The position numbers and the translations under genes are program-made. 64,000 nucleotides of DNA from the NCBI GenBank assembly GCA_009599575.1, contig VWND01000008.1, positions 558,001-622,000 of the forward strand. The letters run 5' to 3'. Position 1 is the first letter of the stretch. Every line of letters starts with the position of its first letter. The stretch comes from Blumeriella jaapii (Eukaryota > Ascomycota > Leotiomycetes > Helotiales > Drepanopezizaceae). The notes below the pieces were generated by a model, which saw only the letters and a program-made list of their open reading frames with translations, was not told where the DNA came from and did not search any database. Below are positions 10,506 to 21,525 of this stretch, in pieces.

Positions 10506-12582
10506 GTCGTGGAGAGAAGCTCAACTCTACTGAACACTCAGAGGCGCGCCCAGTCGAGATGCAAGTCCAACATCGTGCATGTTTAGCTGCGCTGCACCAA
10601 TAATGCCAATGCCAATGCCAAAGCCCATGCCAATCCTGGGGCCTGGAGCCTGGGGCGCTCAGGCCGGATGCGGGGAAGACCGATGGTTGATGAACAGCCC
10701 AGTCAGGACGTACAGTCGTCCGTATGTACATGATACCGTAAAGTATACCATACAGTACATTCAGCACATTCAGCACATACAACACATACAGCATATACAG
10801 TACACACAGCACATACACTACATTCCTTACATCCAGTACACACCTTTCTCTGCCTGCTGGACCCTCGTTGACTGCATGACGTGCGAGGAACGTAGTCAAT
10901 GGCCAATACCACGCACGCATCTTCGGGATGGGATCTACAGCACAACGAAGTGTACACAGTACACACTGTCCCCAAAAGCTGGGTTCGGGGGACAGCTTCA
11001 ACACAGCACAGCACACATGTACCGAATGGATCATACGGAACGTACAGTCCCACCCCCAGACTGGAGATGCGGACGAGATACGTTGGGATGGGATGTCCCT
11101 GCGACCAGGCTCGGAGCGGAGGGACAAGAGGGAAGTACTCGGTCGGGAGAAGTAAGAATTGCTCCGCAGCAGCTGGGTCATCACTTGACTCAGCGACGGG
11201 ACAGTATCGCATTGTACGGGACAGTTTGTATCTGTACTGGACAGTAAATCGTACTGCGACTGTACGTACTGTAGTACATACCCCTATGTATAGTATGTGC
11301 AGTCAGTACTTGAACTCGACCAAGTTACAGCACAGTACCCCTACTCACCTTACCATCGGACCGTACCTACATACAGAACATACGGTACATGCTGAAAGTG
11401 CTGTACTGTATGTGTACTGTACTGTACTGTACCGTACCGTACGTAGGCGACGCGGCGTGCTGCCGTCTGCCATAGCCAGCCGGTGACCTCGCGCTCGGTA
11501 GAAAGTTCCTGGCACTGTCTGTGTACAGTATGTGTACACAGTACTGTACAGTACGATGTTGTCCCGTCTGTCCTGTACCGTCGGAAACAGGTGGTTGGCG
11601 TGCCCTCGCCATTGGATCGCTTCCACCCCAATGCGCGTGCGTGCATGGGTGGGTGTGTGCTCTGTTCCTCCTCGTCCTGATCCTCTCGTGGACCCGGCCC
11701 CGGCCCCTGCCCCTGCCCCTGTCTCTGCCACATGATTCGTGTGCGGTGCTGTGCGGTGCGGTGCGGTGCTGTATGTACAGTACGGAGTACATATGCACGT
11801 GCTGTGTGTGTAGTGTAGTGCGATCTCCGTTCGGTGCGTAAGCAGCACAAGTGAGTGAGTGGGTGGATGGCGTGTTCCCCAGCTTTCGTTCCTCCGGCCA
11901 CCAGCCACCTACCACCAGCCACAGCCACCAGCCACCGCCCAACAGACGCGCACGCCCGCCCGCCCACTCCGGCCTGTCTTCCCGGCGTGCATGTGTCATC
12001 TGGTCCCGAGAGGAGAGTCCTTCGTCTTCGACTCGGCTGCCCTGGCGACTCGGCACGCAGCAAATGCCCCGTGGGTCAACGCTCGCAGCCCGTCGACGGG
12101 TCCGACAGGACCGTCCTGGACGGTGCGGTACGGTACGGTACGGTACGGTACGGAGTACAAGCTGGAAGTGCGCGTCCGAGGCAGCATCGTCATTGGTCAT
12201 CGGATAAATACGCCGCAGCCTCATCGACGATGGAGAACAACTTCCTCGGCCAATCAGGAACCAGAATGGCACTTGCAGAACCCGGTTGCGGACGCCGCAG
12301 CAGAAGTGGAAAAGAGGGGTATGGAGGATGTGCGGCGCACGACACTTCATCTGGTTACTGCAATGCCGTGAAACAGGCCTGTCCGAGGAAAGATATTGTA
12401 CAGTACAAGCTTGAAACCATGAGGCAACTCGCGTGTGACCGTCGTCCGGGGTCCATCGTACGGTACGTGCGGTACGGTACGTGCTCACACCTCAGGCCTT
12501 TCCCGCTCGGCGCCTGGAGAGCCGACGGACCGCCCACCTCGTCAGAAATGTCGCCGCGATCCAGAGCGGCCAAGAAGAGCCT
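10506..12582. repeat. GTAC-pentamer-rich non-coding island
   Basis: About 2 kb is saturated with short GTACAGTAC, GTACTGTAC, GGTAC and ACATACAGCAC-type repeats. Clear examples are at 10700-10830, 11405-11445, 11520-11555, 12121-12156 (a GGTAC array) and 12459-12482. A TGCCAA array lies at about 10601-10633. Long frames exist on both strands, but their translations are repeat-driven (His/Thr/Tyr-rich) and mutually overlapping. I support no gene here. The right end is the 3' flank of the NFU1 gene. Confidence 0.75.
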
Positions 12583-13544
12583 TTACCCGGAGACGGTATC
12601 GAGGCGTCCCTTTCCCTTCTGCTGCTGGAGTTTTTCCTCAAACTTGGCGAACTCGAGAGCGGCAACCTCCTCTTCTTGATCGAGCACCTGTGTGACACCC
12701 TTCACTTCCTCAATCTGCAATGCGTGTCAGCCATGTCGCGGACAAATCAGGCCGATGCACTTACATAATGCATCAGCATCCCCTCGATGCCATTCTTCAA
12801 CGTCACCGTACTCGAGTCACAAGTCCGGCAAGCTCCGCGGAGCTTCAGGTTGACCATGCCTCCCTCGAAGCCTCGGAATTCAATGTCGCCTCCATCCTCT
12901 TGGATAGCAGGTCTGATTCTCGTTTCCAAAAGCTCTTTGATCATCCCAACCACTTCGCTGTCGTTTTCGTTGTACGCCAAACTGTCCTCCTCGGCTCCGT
13001 CCTGGCCCTGCTCGCCAGGTTGGGCCTCCGCGAGATGGACAATCTGTGCGCCGGAGGTGACGGCCTCCGTGATCAGACTGAACACTTCCGGCTTGATGTG
13101 CGCCCAGTTCGCGTCCGCGGCCTTGGTGACGGTGATGAAATCTGCTCCATAGAAGACGGATGTGATGCCATCGATGTTCATCAACGACGCCGCAAGGGGC
13201 GAGGGATGAGGAGGGGCGAGAGTCGCTCTAGGGTTAAGATATTCGAGGAACGGAGAGGGAAGCCCAGGAGGTAGGATAGGATGATTCGGGAGGAACTTGA
13301 GCGCGTCCGGGTTGGGGGTGTTCTCGGTCTGTATGAAGATACTCCGGCTTCCCGTGCCCGCGGCTGCCTTCAACATGCCCACGGGTTGATGTAGAGCGCG
13401 TAAAACGGGCCGGGTTTTCGCCATCGATAGCCCAGCACGGTGATGCACACATCGTGCAACGCTTCCGTGAACAAGCGGCGCACTCCTCGGTCGTGGTTTG
13501 GTGACGAGCGAGGCCACGGGCCGTAGGAAACTCCGGGCCGCCAT
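12583..13544 (-). CDS. nfu1: Mitochondrial iron-sulfur cluster scaffold/carrier NFU1
   Basis: Two exons (12765-13544 and 12583-12714) with a 50-nt intron join to 304 codons, 303 residues. NFU1 delivers 4Fe-4S clusters in the mitochondrial matrix to targets such as lipoate synthase and aconitase-type enzymes. The N-terminus (MAARSFLRPVASLVTKPRPR) is basic, Ser/Arg-rich and without acidic residues, as in a mitochondrial presequence. The Nfu N-terminal domain follows from about residue 68 (SIFIQTENTPNPDALKFLP) to 175. The NifU-like C-terminal domain (about 197-290) contains the cluster-binding CxxC motif CRTC at residues 239-242 within LKLRGACRTCDSSTVTLKNG. The second exon supplies the conserved HY-IEEVKGVTQVLDQEEE helix. 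The start was chosen because it gives a good targeting sequence; the open frame extends upstream. It is divergent from the HIT-finger gene, with about 400 bp between starts. Confidence 0.95.
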
Positions 13545-13941
13545 GGTGTCGCTGTGAGGTGCGGGAGAGGAGGGAGGGAGCGTTGTCGGGGTCGCGGTCG
13601 CGGTCGAGGGCGAGGGCGATGGCGAGTCGAGGTCGAGGTCGAAGGCTTTGGCTGTCGACTTGCCCTTCGCGATCCTGGAAGTGATCACAGCTTGGCGGGG
13701 ATGATCCGATCCGAACAAACGCCGATAACGTTGTGGGGCCCGTGCCAAGCAACGCCACTTGGGCAAGACCTGCGTCGCACGCGACAAGACGCGTTCTATT
13801 TACAGTCCGAATTGATCAGTCAGCTAGCTAGCGACTGTACCGTACAGGAGCTCTACGGCTTTTTTTCCATTCACCCAACAACCCGATCCCGCCCACACGA
13901 CTGGCCCTGCGCCAAACCATTCGTCGCAAAACTGAGCATCC

Positions 13942-14798
13942 ATGGCGGATCTAGATGCGCCCATGCTCGGCGAAGGCGAGGAAAAGCAAACCACCGCAGG
14001 CAAGTGCGCTCAAGAAAAACACACCGCCAAGCCGACTGTCGACGACCAGGAAGTCACCGAGGGGGAGGGCAGCAAGTCTGCAGAGGGGGATACAGACACC
14101 ACTTCGGCGGCGCTGGAGGCAAGCCTGCGGCCCACCCCCCAGGTGCCAGGCAAAAAGCTCTGCGGTGTCTGCCACACGAACGAACCCAAATACAAATGCA
14201 GCCGGTGCCTTCTGCCACAGTACGTATGCGCCATGGGACCGATCGATCGCCGCTAATCCGTTGAAGCTGCTCCGTCCAGTGTTCCACGCTGCACAAGGCG
14301 ACGCACCCGGCGGACGAGCCACGACCAGCAAGCCTGCCCCCAAAGCCACAGCCGCCGGCGAGGACTGGCCCTGCCACCGCTGGGACGGTCGATGGCGCGA
14401 CCCGCGCGAGTCGGAAGGGGCCTTTTGCAGCTCTCGACGATTCGCAAGAGCTGCAAGCGCTCTTCCACACCCACCCGCAACTGCGCACGCTGCTGGAGAA
14501 GATCGATCGTGCGACCCTTCCTCCGACCGATGCTAACGGCCGTTCACACACATTGGGAGGGAAGCCGCGCAAGGACCTGCCGTGGACTCCCGATCGTGGT
14601 CTGCAGAAGGGCATCCAGGAGCTCAATCATCTACGCAGCATTGGGAGCAAAGACGGCAAAGCCGTGAGAGAATATTCCAAGCTCATCTTGCGCATTCTGT
14701 CTCCAGAAGACGGAGTCTCGGCACGGGACGAGGTCGAGAAGGAATTGACGGCCGAAAACCAGCAGATCGTCCAGAACCTCCTCAACCTGGAACGCTGA
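13942..14798 (+). CDS. HIT-type zinc finger protein
   Basis: Two exons (13942-14219 and 14267-14798) separated by a 47-nt intron with a GCTAATC branch site join to 270 codons, 269 residues. The zinc-finger HIT motif straddles the intron at about residues 75-110: CGVC, eight residues, CSRC, four residues, CSVQC, then paired histidines in LHKATH. Proteins of this class (Hit1/ZNHIT3, Bcd1, ZNHIT1 relatives) act in box C/D snoRNP assembly or chromatin remodelling. The C-terminal half, from DDSQELQALFHTHPQLRTLL, resembles the helical partner-binding segment of Hit1/ZNHIT3-like proteins, but I cannot choose between subfamilies. The N-terminal 70 residues are acidic and low-complexity. Confidence 0.88.
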
Positions 14799-15090
14799 AA
14801 GGCCTTCGGACACTCGGCCGCTAATGCGCACAGCACTTTACAGCACCTCACAGCATCGAACGCTGCGCCTTGGACACTAGGGAGGAAAGGGTACCGAAGC
14901 GTCCGTGACGAGATCCCCCACGGACACGCGTGACGTCCCCGTGGCTCATCTCACCCTCTAGAGACGCTCGTGGCGGCGAAGCAAGGCTCGAGGATTTCTC
15001 GTGGCACTGGGTGCGCTCCGATGGTACGGATGGGTGGTCAGATGGCAAGGCGCAAGATAGAGCCCGGCGCCATGCGACGGCTGTAGGTAG

Positions 15091-15960
15091 CTAGACAGAA
15101 TGCACAAGGCACGCCCGTCGGCCCATGGGCTCGCGCGGATGCCGCTTGAACCACGCACCCCAGTGACCCCGGCCCCCTTCCCGTGACGCGGGCACAGGGA
15201 CGTCCTGCTTGCACGATGGCTTCCCCCTCTTCGCGCGCCAGGTCCAGTGGGAGGCCATCTTGCGCCACCAGCGCGCGGGGGCTTCCTTCTCGCGGATCGT
15301 GAGGATCTCGTCTCGCTGTGCCCAGTCATGCCGGTCGCGTCCATCGTTGGTCGGGCCCGACGCCTCGCGCGGCTGCGTCGCGGCCGGCGCGGCCGGCACG
15401 GTCGGCGGCGCGCGGCGCTCCTCTCCCCCCGACCAGGCACGGCGGGCGAAGGTTCTTTGCGGCACACGGTACAGCTCTCGCGCTCCATCTGCCGCGGCGG
15501 CGTTCTCCATGTCGGCATCCCATTGGAACTGATTCCGGTTGGCGAGGCGTTCCCTCTCGCGCGTGGCTTGATCGCCGGCCTGCGTGCTGCGCAGCGTGGC
15601 GAAACGGCGGCGCGAACGCGCTTCCGGGCCGCTGCGACGCATGCCATGCGCGCCGATGGCCGTCGCGGCCAGCGTGTGCACGCCGGGGCCGCGCCGGGGA
15701 TCCGGCGTGGTGGTCCTGGCAAAGGCGGCAGCGGCGACCTTGGGGACATGGCGATAGCCGGCCGCGTTGGGATGCGTGCGAGCCGCCGGCTTGGCGGGCC
15801 TGGCCTCCCCCCGCTTCTCGGCCCGGACCTTCGGCTCTGCCAGGTGCGCGGTGAGGCGACGCCGCAATTCTTCGGCCTCGACTGCATCGCCTGTGCGGCC
15901 CTTCGCCCGGCCGCGGGGGTGGGGGTGGCGGTGGCGCGGGCGAGGCGGCATCGATGGCAT
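15091..15960 (-). CDS. Hypothetical Arg/Ala-rich protein
   Basis: One uninterrupted minus-strand frame encodes 289 residues and I recognise no family. The composition is strongly Arg/Ala/Pro-rich. Some stretches look like genuine folded sequence, not composition bias: HPNAAGYRHVPKVAAAAFAR followed by a TTTPDP motif at about residues 60-90; RLANRNQFQWDADMENAA at 145-165; and DRHDWAQRDEILTIREKE with RWWRKMASHWTWRAKRGKPS near the C-terminus. The frame is GC-rich and the opposite strand is also open over much of it, which weakens a length-based argument. It could have an additional upstream exon. Moderate confidence that it is a real gene on this strand. Confidence 0.55.
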   Translation of the reverse strand: MPSMPPRPRHRHPHPRGRAKGRTGDAVEAEELRRRLTAHLAEPKVRAEKRGEARPAKPAARTHPNAAGYRHVPKVAAAAFARTTTPDPRRGPGVHTLAATAIGAHGMRRSGPEARSRRRFATLRSTQAGDQATRERERLANRNQFQWDADMENAAAADGARELYRVPQRTFARRAWSGGEERRAPPTVPAAPAATQPREASGPTNDGRDRHDWAQRDEILTIREKEAPARWWRKMASHWTWRAKRGKPSCKQDVPVPASREGGRGHWGAWFKRHPREPMGRRACLVHSV

Positions 15961-16770
15961 GGGCGGGTGCTGTACGCGAGATGGGTGAGTGAGTGAGTGA
16001 GTGAGTGACTACTGACTGCACGAACGGCCGCAACTCACACTCACCGATGTCGGCCAAGGCGTGGCTCGAGATGCACAGCACAGCACGGCTGACCGCAGGC
16101 TGGCTGGCAGGCAGGCTGGCAAATACGAGGCCCTGGTCCTGTCCTGTCCTGTCCTGTCCTGTCCTGTAGGTACTGGAGGAGCAAAGAGACACCGGTCGAG
16201 GCTGGTCTCGCACCCTCGGAGTCGGACCACGGCCGGTACGGGACGATGCAGCACAGGTCGGGGAAAAGAGAGGCATGGGAGGGCGCATCTCGATGGTCTT
16301 TATATGTACCGACCGCACCGCACCGCCCATCGACGGGTCTCGGACTCCCAGGCTAAACGGCGGCCGGGCGTCTCATGCGGACTTGGGTTCTGCAGCGTGT
16401 TGGCGTGGTGGTGGTGATGGGCCCTATGACAGCCCAGACACCGGCAGTCGGGTAGGGAAGCGGGAGAATGTGGATATGAATGTACCGTACTTGACTGTAC
16501 ATCTACAGTACCGTCCCGTACCGTATCCGTGTTGTGCCTGCAATTCCCATGAGACGTCTGGCCGTGCCTGCAGTGGTGCACGCGGCCCAGTTCGGGTGGG
16601 TCGACTGGTCGCCATGGCCGGAGTGGCCACGTGAAAGCACTTGGTAGTACAACGTAGTACACAAATATACAGTACATACTAGGTAGGTAGGTATACATAT
16701 ACACACATTTGTACACATATATACAACATATACACATTTACATATATACCTACACAAATATACAGTACAC

Positions 16771-16804
<34 letters not shown>

Positions 16805-17490
16805 CACATATATGTTTATATACACATACACACATACATAGTACACACCTACAGGTATACACATATACCCATATACCCATATACACATATACACATATAC
16901 ACATACACACATACAGTATAGTACATAGTAACACACACTCACTCACTTCCTGGCTCACGTTCAACATTTCTCCCTTGGCTGCATCACTGTCCCCTTCGCA
17001 CACGCGCCGTATGTGGGCGATCGTTGCGGGGCCGTCCAGCACGGTACACACAGTATCTGTCTGTCTGTACGGTACGGCACCGTAAGCTGAGCGGTGCGGT
17101 GCGGTGCGGTGTGCCTTGCTTTGCCTTGCCTCGCTCGGCAGCATTTACCGTGCGCACTGTACATACGTGTATACATCTCTCCATACGTATACGGACAAGA
17201 CAGTACACAAGACCTACCTTACCGACAGTCCATACATACATACTTGCTTCCATACACATCCTCTTCTCTCCATGTCCCGTCCCCTCCTGGCGGACGCTTC
17301 GATCCCTCTCTGACGGACCGCGCCGTCGCAGCATGGCCCGCCGTCGTGCCGCCCCATCGACCAGACCCAGCACTCGCGACGCGCTCGCCGCCCTCTGCAA
17401 CAGCCGGCCCCGAGGACTCTCGTCGTCCCCCGCGACGCCGGGCCCATTCGCCGGCCCTCCCTCCGCGACGACCGCGGCCTGCCGGGCGCC
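15961..17490. repeat. Intergenic region with GAGT, CCTGT and TACACA microsatellites
   Basis: No gene is supported. The stretch holds a GAGT array (about 15984-16008), a CCTGT pentamer array at 16136-16167, and a long TACACA/TATACA-type tract from about 16652 to 16925. GTAC pentamers are scattered at 16480-16530 and 17040-17090. Frames through the TACACA tract are Cys/Val/Tyr or Thr/Tyr/His-rich artefacts. The right part should hold the promoter of the RasGEF gene. Confidence 0.8.
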
Positions 17491-20285
17491 ATGGCGGACA
17501 TCCACATCGCCGTGATGGGGGCCGCCCGCGTGGGCAAGACGACCCTGATCCAGCGCGCCCTGGGACTGCGCGCCGTGCCCACCGCCATCGCCTCGAGTGC
17601 GCGCATCTCGGTCGACCGGGTCGAGCACACGGTGAGCCTGGTGGAACTCGCCCTCGAGTCGTGCGAGGTGTCCGGCGAGGGCCAGATCCGATGGCCGACG
17701 CAGATGGATGGATACACGGTGCCGCGTCTGGACGGCGCGCTGCTGTTGTACGATGTCATGAGCCGGGAGAGCATCTTGGAGCTGCCGCAGACGCTGAGTA
17801 GGTCGGCGAGAGCGGCGTGCCGTGGGACCGCTGGCTGATGTCCTGCAGATGGCCTCGTGCGCAGCGCCGTGCCGGCGATTCTGGTCTCCTGCAAATGCGA
17901 CAATCCCGAGACGGCGCGGCAGATCGACATCCAGCAGATGGAAGCCGCCTGTGCGGCGAGCGTCAAGACGGTGCGGACGGCCGAGAACGTGCCCGAGAGC
18001 GCCCGACTCTGTCTCTCGTCGATCCTCAAAGCCGTGCTGGCGCACCGGCAGTTCGGTAAGTCGGGTCCCGTCCGTTGCCTCCGCGTGCCGATGCCGATGC
18101 GGATGCCGTCGCTGTCGCGGTCGCGGTCGCGGTCGCCGTCGCCGTCGCCGTCGCCCTTCGAGTCGCGGCCCGGACGGGCCCGGATCGGTGGCGCGCGACG
18201 AGAGGCGCCGAGGACTACGTACAGTGTCTCTCCGTCCCTTCAGCGTGCATGAGCTAATGGGTGCTGGCAGCCACTCATGCGGCGCCTCCGCCCGCGGCAT
18301 TGCAAGTCCGCCGTCGGGCGACCTCAAGCGCCCAACGAGAGGCGCCGTCGCATCTTCCACGACCTCTCAGTCGCCATTCGAACCACAGCCGTGCCAGCTC
18401 CGAATTCTCTCTCCTCACCCAGCCCCAGCCCCAGCCCCAGCATCCGCCGGCACAGGCCTCTTCCCAATCCTCCGCCAATGGTCGGCCCAACACGCTGCCC
18501 CTTCCTCCCCCACACTGCGCGCCGCCGCCGCCCCTCTCCACTCCCCCGATGTTCCGCAATGGGCACCCGGTCACGGCGAGCCGTACGACGTGGCCAGATC
18601 CAGACGCGGGGGCCCCCGTCACGGATTCCTCGCCCGAGATGGCTGGGGTGGACCAGGATGCGGCCGAGCATCGCTACTCGGACGACATCCCCATCTTGCA
18701 GCGCGACGACGAGAGCTTCCCGGACAGGCCTGCCAAGGTGGCGGGAGTCACCTTCGGCGAGCTCGTCGATCGGCTCTTGAGTCAGAACATCACCAGGGCC
18801 GACCACAACTTTGCCGACATCTTCCTCTGTCTCTACCGCAAGTTCGCGGCTCCAGGAGAACTGTTCGACGCCGTCGTCGGACGATTGGAGCAGATTGCCG
18901 ACGACCGGAACATACACTACCTCACGCGCACCACCACCCAGCTCCGGATCATCACGGTGGTGGCGAAATGGGTCATGCACTACCCCGGGGATTTTGCAAA
19001 CAAGACCACCACCGCGAAGCTCGACGCCTTCGTGGGCCAATTGGCCGGGGATCCGGTGTTCGCGGCGGCGGCCCATGAAATGAGGATGCAGCTGCATTCG
19101 CGTGTGTTCGAAGACGACGATACCGGGTGGGCCAGGACAGATGCAGATGTCGAGAGCGAGACTGCGCATTCGGAGGACGTCTCCCCAACATCGTCTTCCA
19201 TCCGGCTGAAAACCAGCACCAAACCCGCGTTCGAGCACGAAATCAACCACTTCGACCTCGAGGAAGGGAGGAGAGAGGAAATGGCGCGCAAAGAGTCGCG
19301 AGTCGACTCGCTGCTCTCACGACGCCCGATCTCGCCCACCCAGTCGCTGTCGCCGTCGTTCCACACCGTGGAAGACTACGAGCGAGAAGCAGCGACGATG
19401 GTTCCCAGAGGGACGTTACCCCTCACCAAGTTCCGCTACCACATGTTCATGGACATGCCAGACGAAGAGATCGCAGATGAAATGACGCGGATAGACTGGG
19501 TCATGTTCTCCGCCATCCGACTCCGGGACCTGGTCCGGCACGTCAGCCTGCCCTTGGAGCAAAAGGAGAAGATGCCCAACGTGCATCGCATGATCAACCA
19601 TTTCAACCACATTGCGAAGTGGGTAGCGAACATGATCCTGGTGCGGGATAAAGCCAAGCACCGGGCTCAGATGCTGGAGAAGTTCATGTCAATCGCCCTG
19701 AAACTACGGCAATTAAACAATTACAATGGGCTCGCGGCTGTGCTCGCCGGCATCAATGGAAGCGCCATACACCGGCTCATCCAAACGAGGAATCTGGTTC
19801 CAGCTGATGTGCAGAAGCGCTTTGCGAGACTGGTCATTCTGATGGGGACACAGAAAAGCCACTTTGCGTATCGTTTGGCCTGGGAGAACTCGCCACTGCC
19901 CCGGATTCCTTTCATGCCCTTGCACAGGCGGGATCTGGTGTCGGCAGAGCAAGGGAGCCGCACATTTGTGGGAGCCGATGGGGATCGGATCAACTGGAAA
20001 AAGTTTGAGATCCTGTCCGAGATCATCTTACCCATCATGAAGAGTCAGGTCGTGCCATACCCCAACCTTTCACGCCACGAGGTCACCCGAGATTTGATTC
20101 TGGACTGTAGGATACCTATAGATGACGAGGTGCGTTCAATCCGGCCCGCTTTGCAAGAATTCAAAATGGTGTAGAAGCTGACACTCGTGCAGGAGATTTA
20201 TCAACGCAGTTTGCAGCTCGAAAGCTCATCTGGACCAGTAGAGGTTTCAAAGAAGAAATTCCCTTGGTTTCAAAAAGACAAGTGA
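17491..20285 (+). CDS. Ras guanine-nucleotide exchange factor with N-terminal degenerate Ras-like domain
   Basis: Four exons (17491-17797, 17849-18055, 18271-20129, 20193-20285) join to 822 codons, 821 residues. RasGEF proteins exchange GDP for GTP on Ras-type GTPases at membranes. Residues 1-165 resemble a small GTPase. A P-loop GAARVGKT lies at 10-17 and an SCKCD segment at 116-120 sits where NKxD is expected. No DxxG switch-II motif is visible before LDGALLLYDV, so nucleotide hydrolysis is doubtful. A Pro/Ser/Gln-rich linker follows (about 172-320). A RasGEF_N/REM module begins near 333 (GVTFGELVDRLLSQNITRAD) and the CDC25-homology domain spans about 550-785, including DWVMFSAIRLRDLVRH and LAAVLAGINGSAIHRL. 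The second intron (215 nt) carries a GTCGCG/GTCGCC simple repeat. The catalytic part looks intact. Confidence 0.92.
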
Positions 20286-21525
20286 TCATTCATGTGCATG
20301 TGGCATTTGAAGCGATTTTGTACATGATGTGTAATGGCTCGGGCCAATCATGTGGTATGGCGCTGAGGGTTGGTTCCCTTCGGCTGATGCGTATACCCCT
20401 TGGTCAACAATGTATGTATGTACACTCTTGAGCCTGGAAAGTAGGTGATGAAAGACACTTGTCCGTTCCTCTCTCCCCGACCCCGCCAGGTCTGCATCTG
20501 CCAGGCACGTTTGCCAGCCGTCATGTCGTCTCGTCTTCTCTGCAACGTTGCCGAATGTCAACTCAACCAAGCCCTCTTGAGACGCTGTGAATGAAGATCA
20601 GGGACTTGCAACGAGAAGTCCAAATCCGCTGAGTCCGTTCACCCCGAACCCGAGCTTCGTCTAGATACAATACTAGTAGCAGCTTGGCGTTGAGAAGAGT
20701 TCTCCAGAGAGCTCCTTGAGGCATCAGCATCAGCATCAGCTCGCTCGCTCGCTCGCTCGCTCAGGACAAGGCTTGCTGAGCCGCCGCCCCCGCCGCCCCC
20801 GCCAGGAGACCGAAGCACTGCGTCGGAACGGCGCCGGCCCGCCCGCCCGCTCGCCGCACGTCGTCGAGGCAGAACCCGTCGTTTCCCCCTCGCCAAACGT
20901 CTGCTCAACAAACACGATCCATCACTCCCAGGGGTACGGAATAGGCACGCGCGCGACTCGCCGCGTCTTCTCTGTGTCGTACTGTATGTAAGTCGGCGGC
21001 TTCCTGGCAGCGCCGCCTGATCGAAAGCCGGGTTTGGGTGGGTGGGTATCGTACGTGCCATGCTCTTTGGTGTCGTTCACGGTACTACTGTACTGTACCT
21101 ATCTCAAGGCTGTGTGCGTGCCTTCGGCTGTACTGTACTGTATGTATGTACAGTGCCAAGTCGGTTGGCTTGGATGTCAAATGCACGTCGTCTTTTTCCT
21201 TCCAGGCGAAGGAAGCTATACACGGCGTTCGATTTTTTTTCAAGTTTTTATATATTCTTCCAACGTTCCGGTGCAGATTACACCTGACGTGACTGCATCA
21301 CGGCCGTTGTATGGTTTGGTCACACGTGGTAAACTCACGACGCTTGCTTGCCTTTCCCACGTTGAGAGGGGTGGAGAATAAGATTCATTACATTCATCAA
21401 ATTCTGACGCGCAAGAAAGCAAGCGACTCACACCCAGCCCTCGGTCCGCTCATGCATTGCCTCGCTCAAAGATTACTATTATCATTATGCCGTGCCATTA
21501 CCACATCGTCTCTCGAATCTCCCCA
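20286..21525. other. Intergenic, no gene seen
   Basis: This is the common 3' flank of the convergent RasGEF and CHRD genes. It includes a CTCG array at about 20738-20762 and GTACTGTACTGTAC-type pentamers near 21085-21150. Frames on both strands are short and low in information. Confidence 0.5.

Noticed and set aside
10273..11184. A 303-codon minus-strand frame and overlapping frames on the other strand
   Set aside because: The translation is driven by GTA/GGT and pentamer repeats (Tyr/Leu/Cys-rich runs), overlaps other long frames and has no family features.
13554..14264. A 236-codon plus-strand frame overlapping the start of the HIT-finger gene
   Set aside because: It is in a different frame from the zinc finger, covers the NFU1 promoter and is composition-driven.
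15247..15996. A 249-codon plus-strand frame overlapping the hypothetical minus-strand gene
   Set aside because: It is the GC-rich antisense shadow. Its translation is Arg/Gly/Ala-biased without the structured blocks seen on the minus strand.
16709..16942. Frames of 70-87 codons through the TACACA tract on both strands
   Set aside because: They are pure products of the microsatellite.
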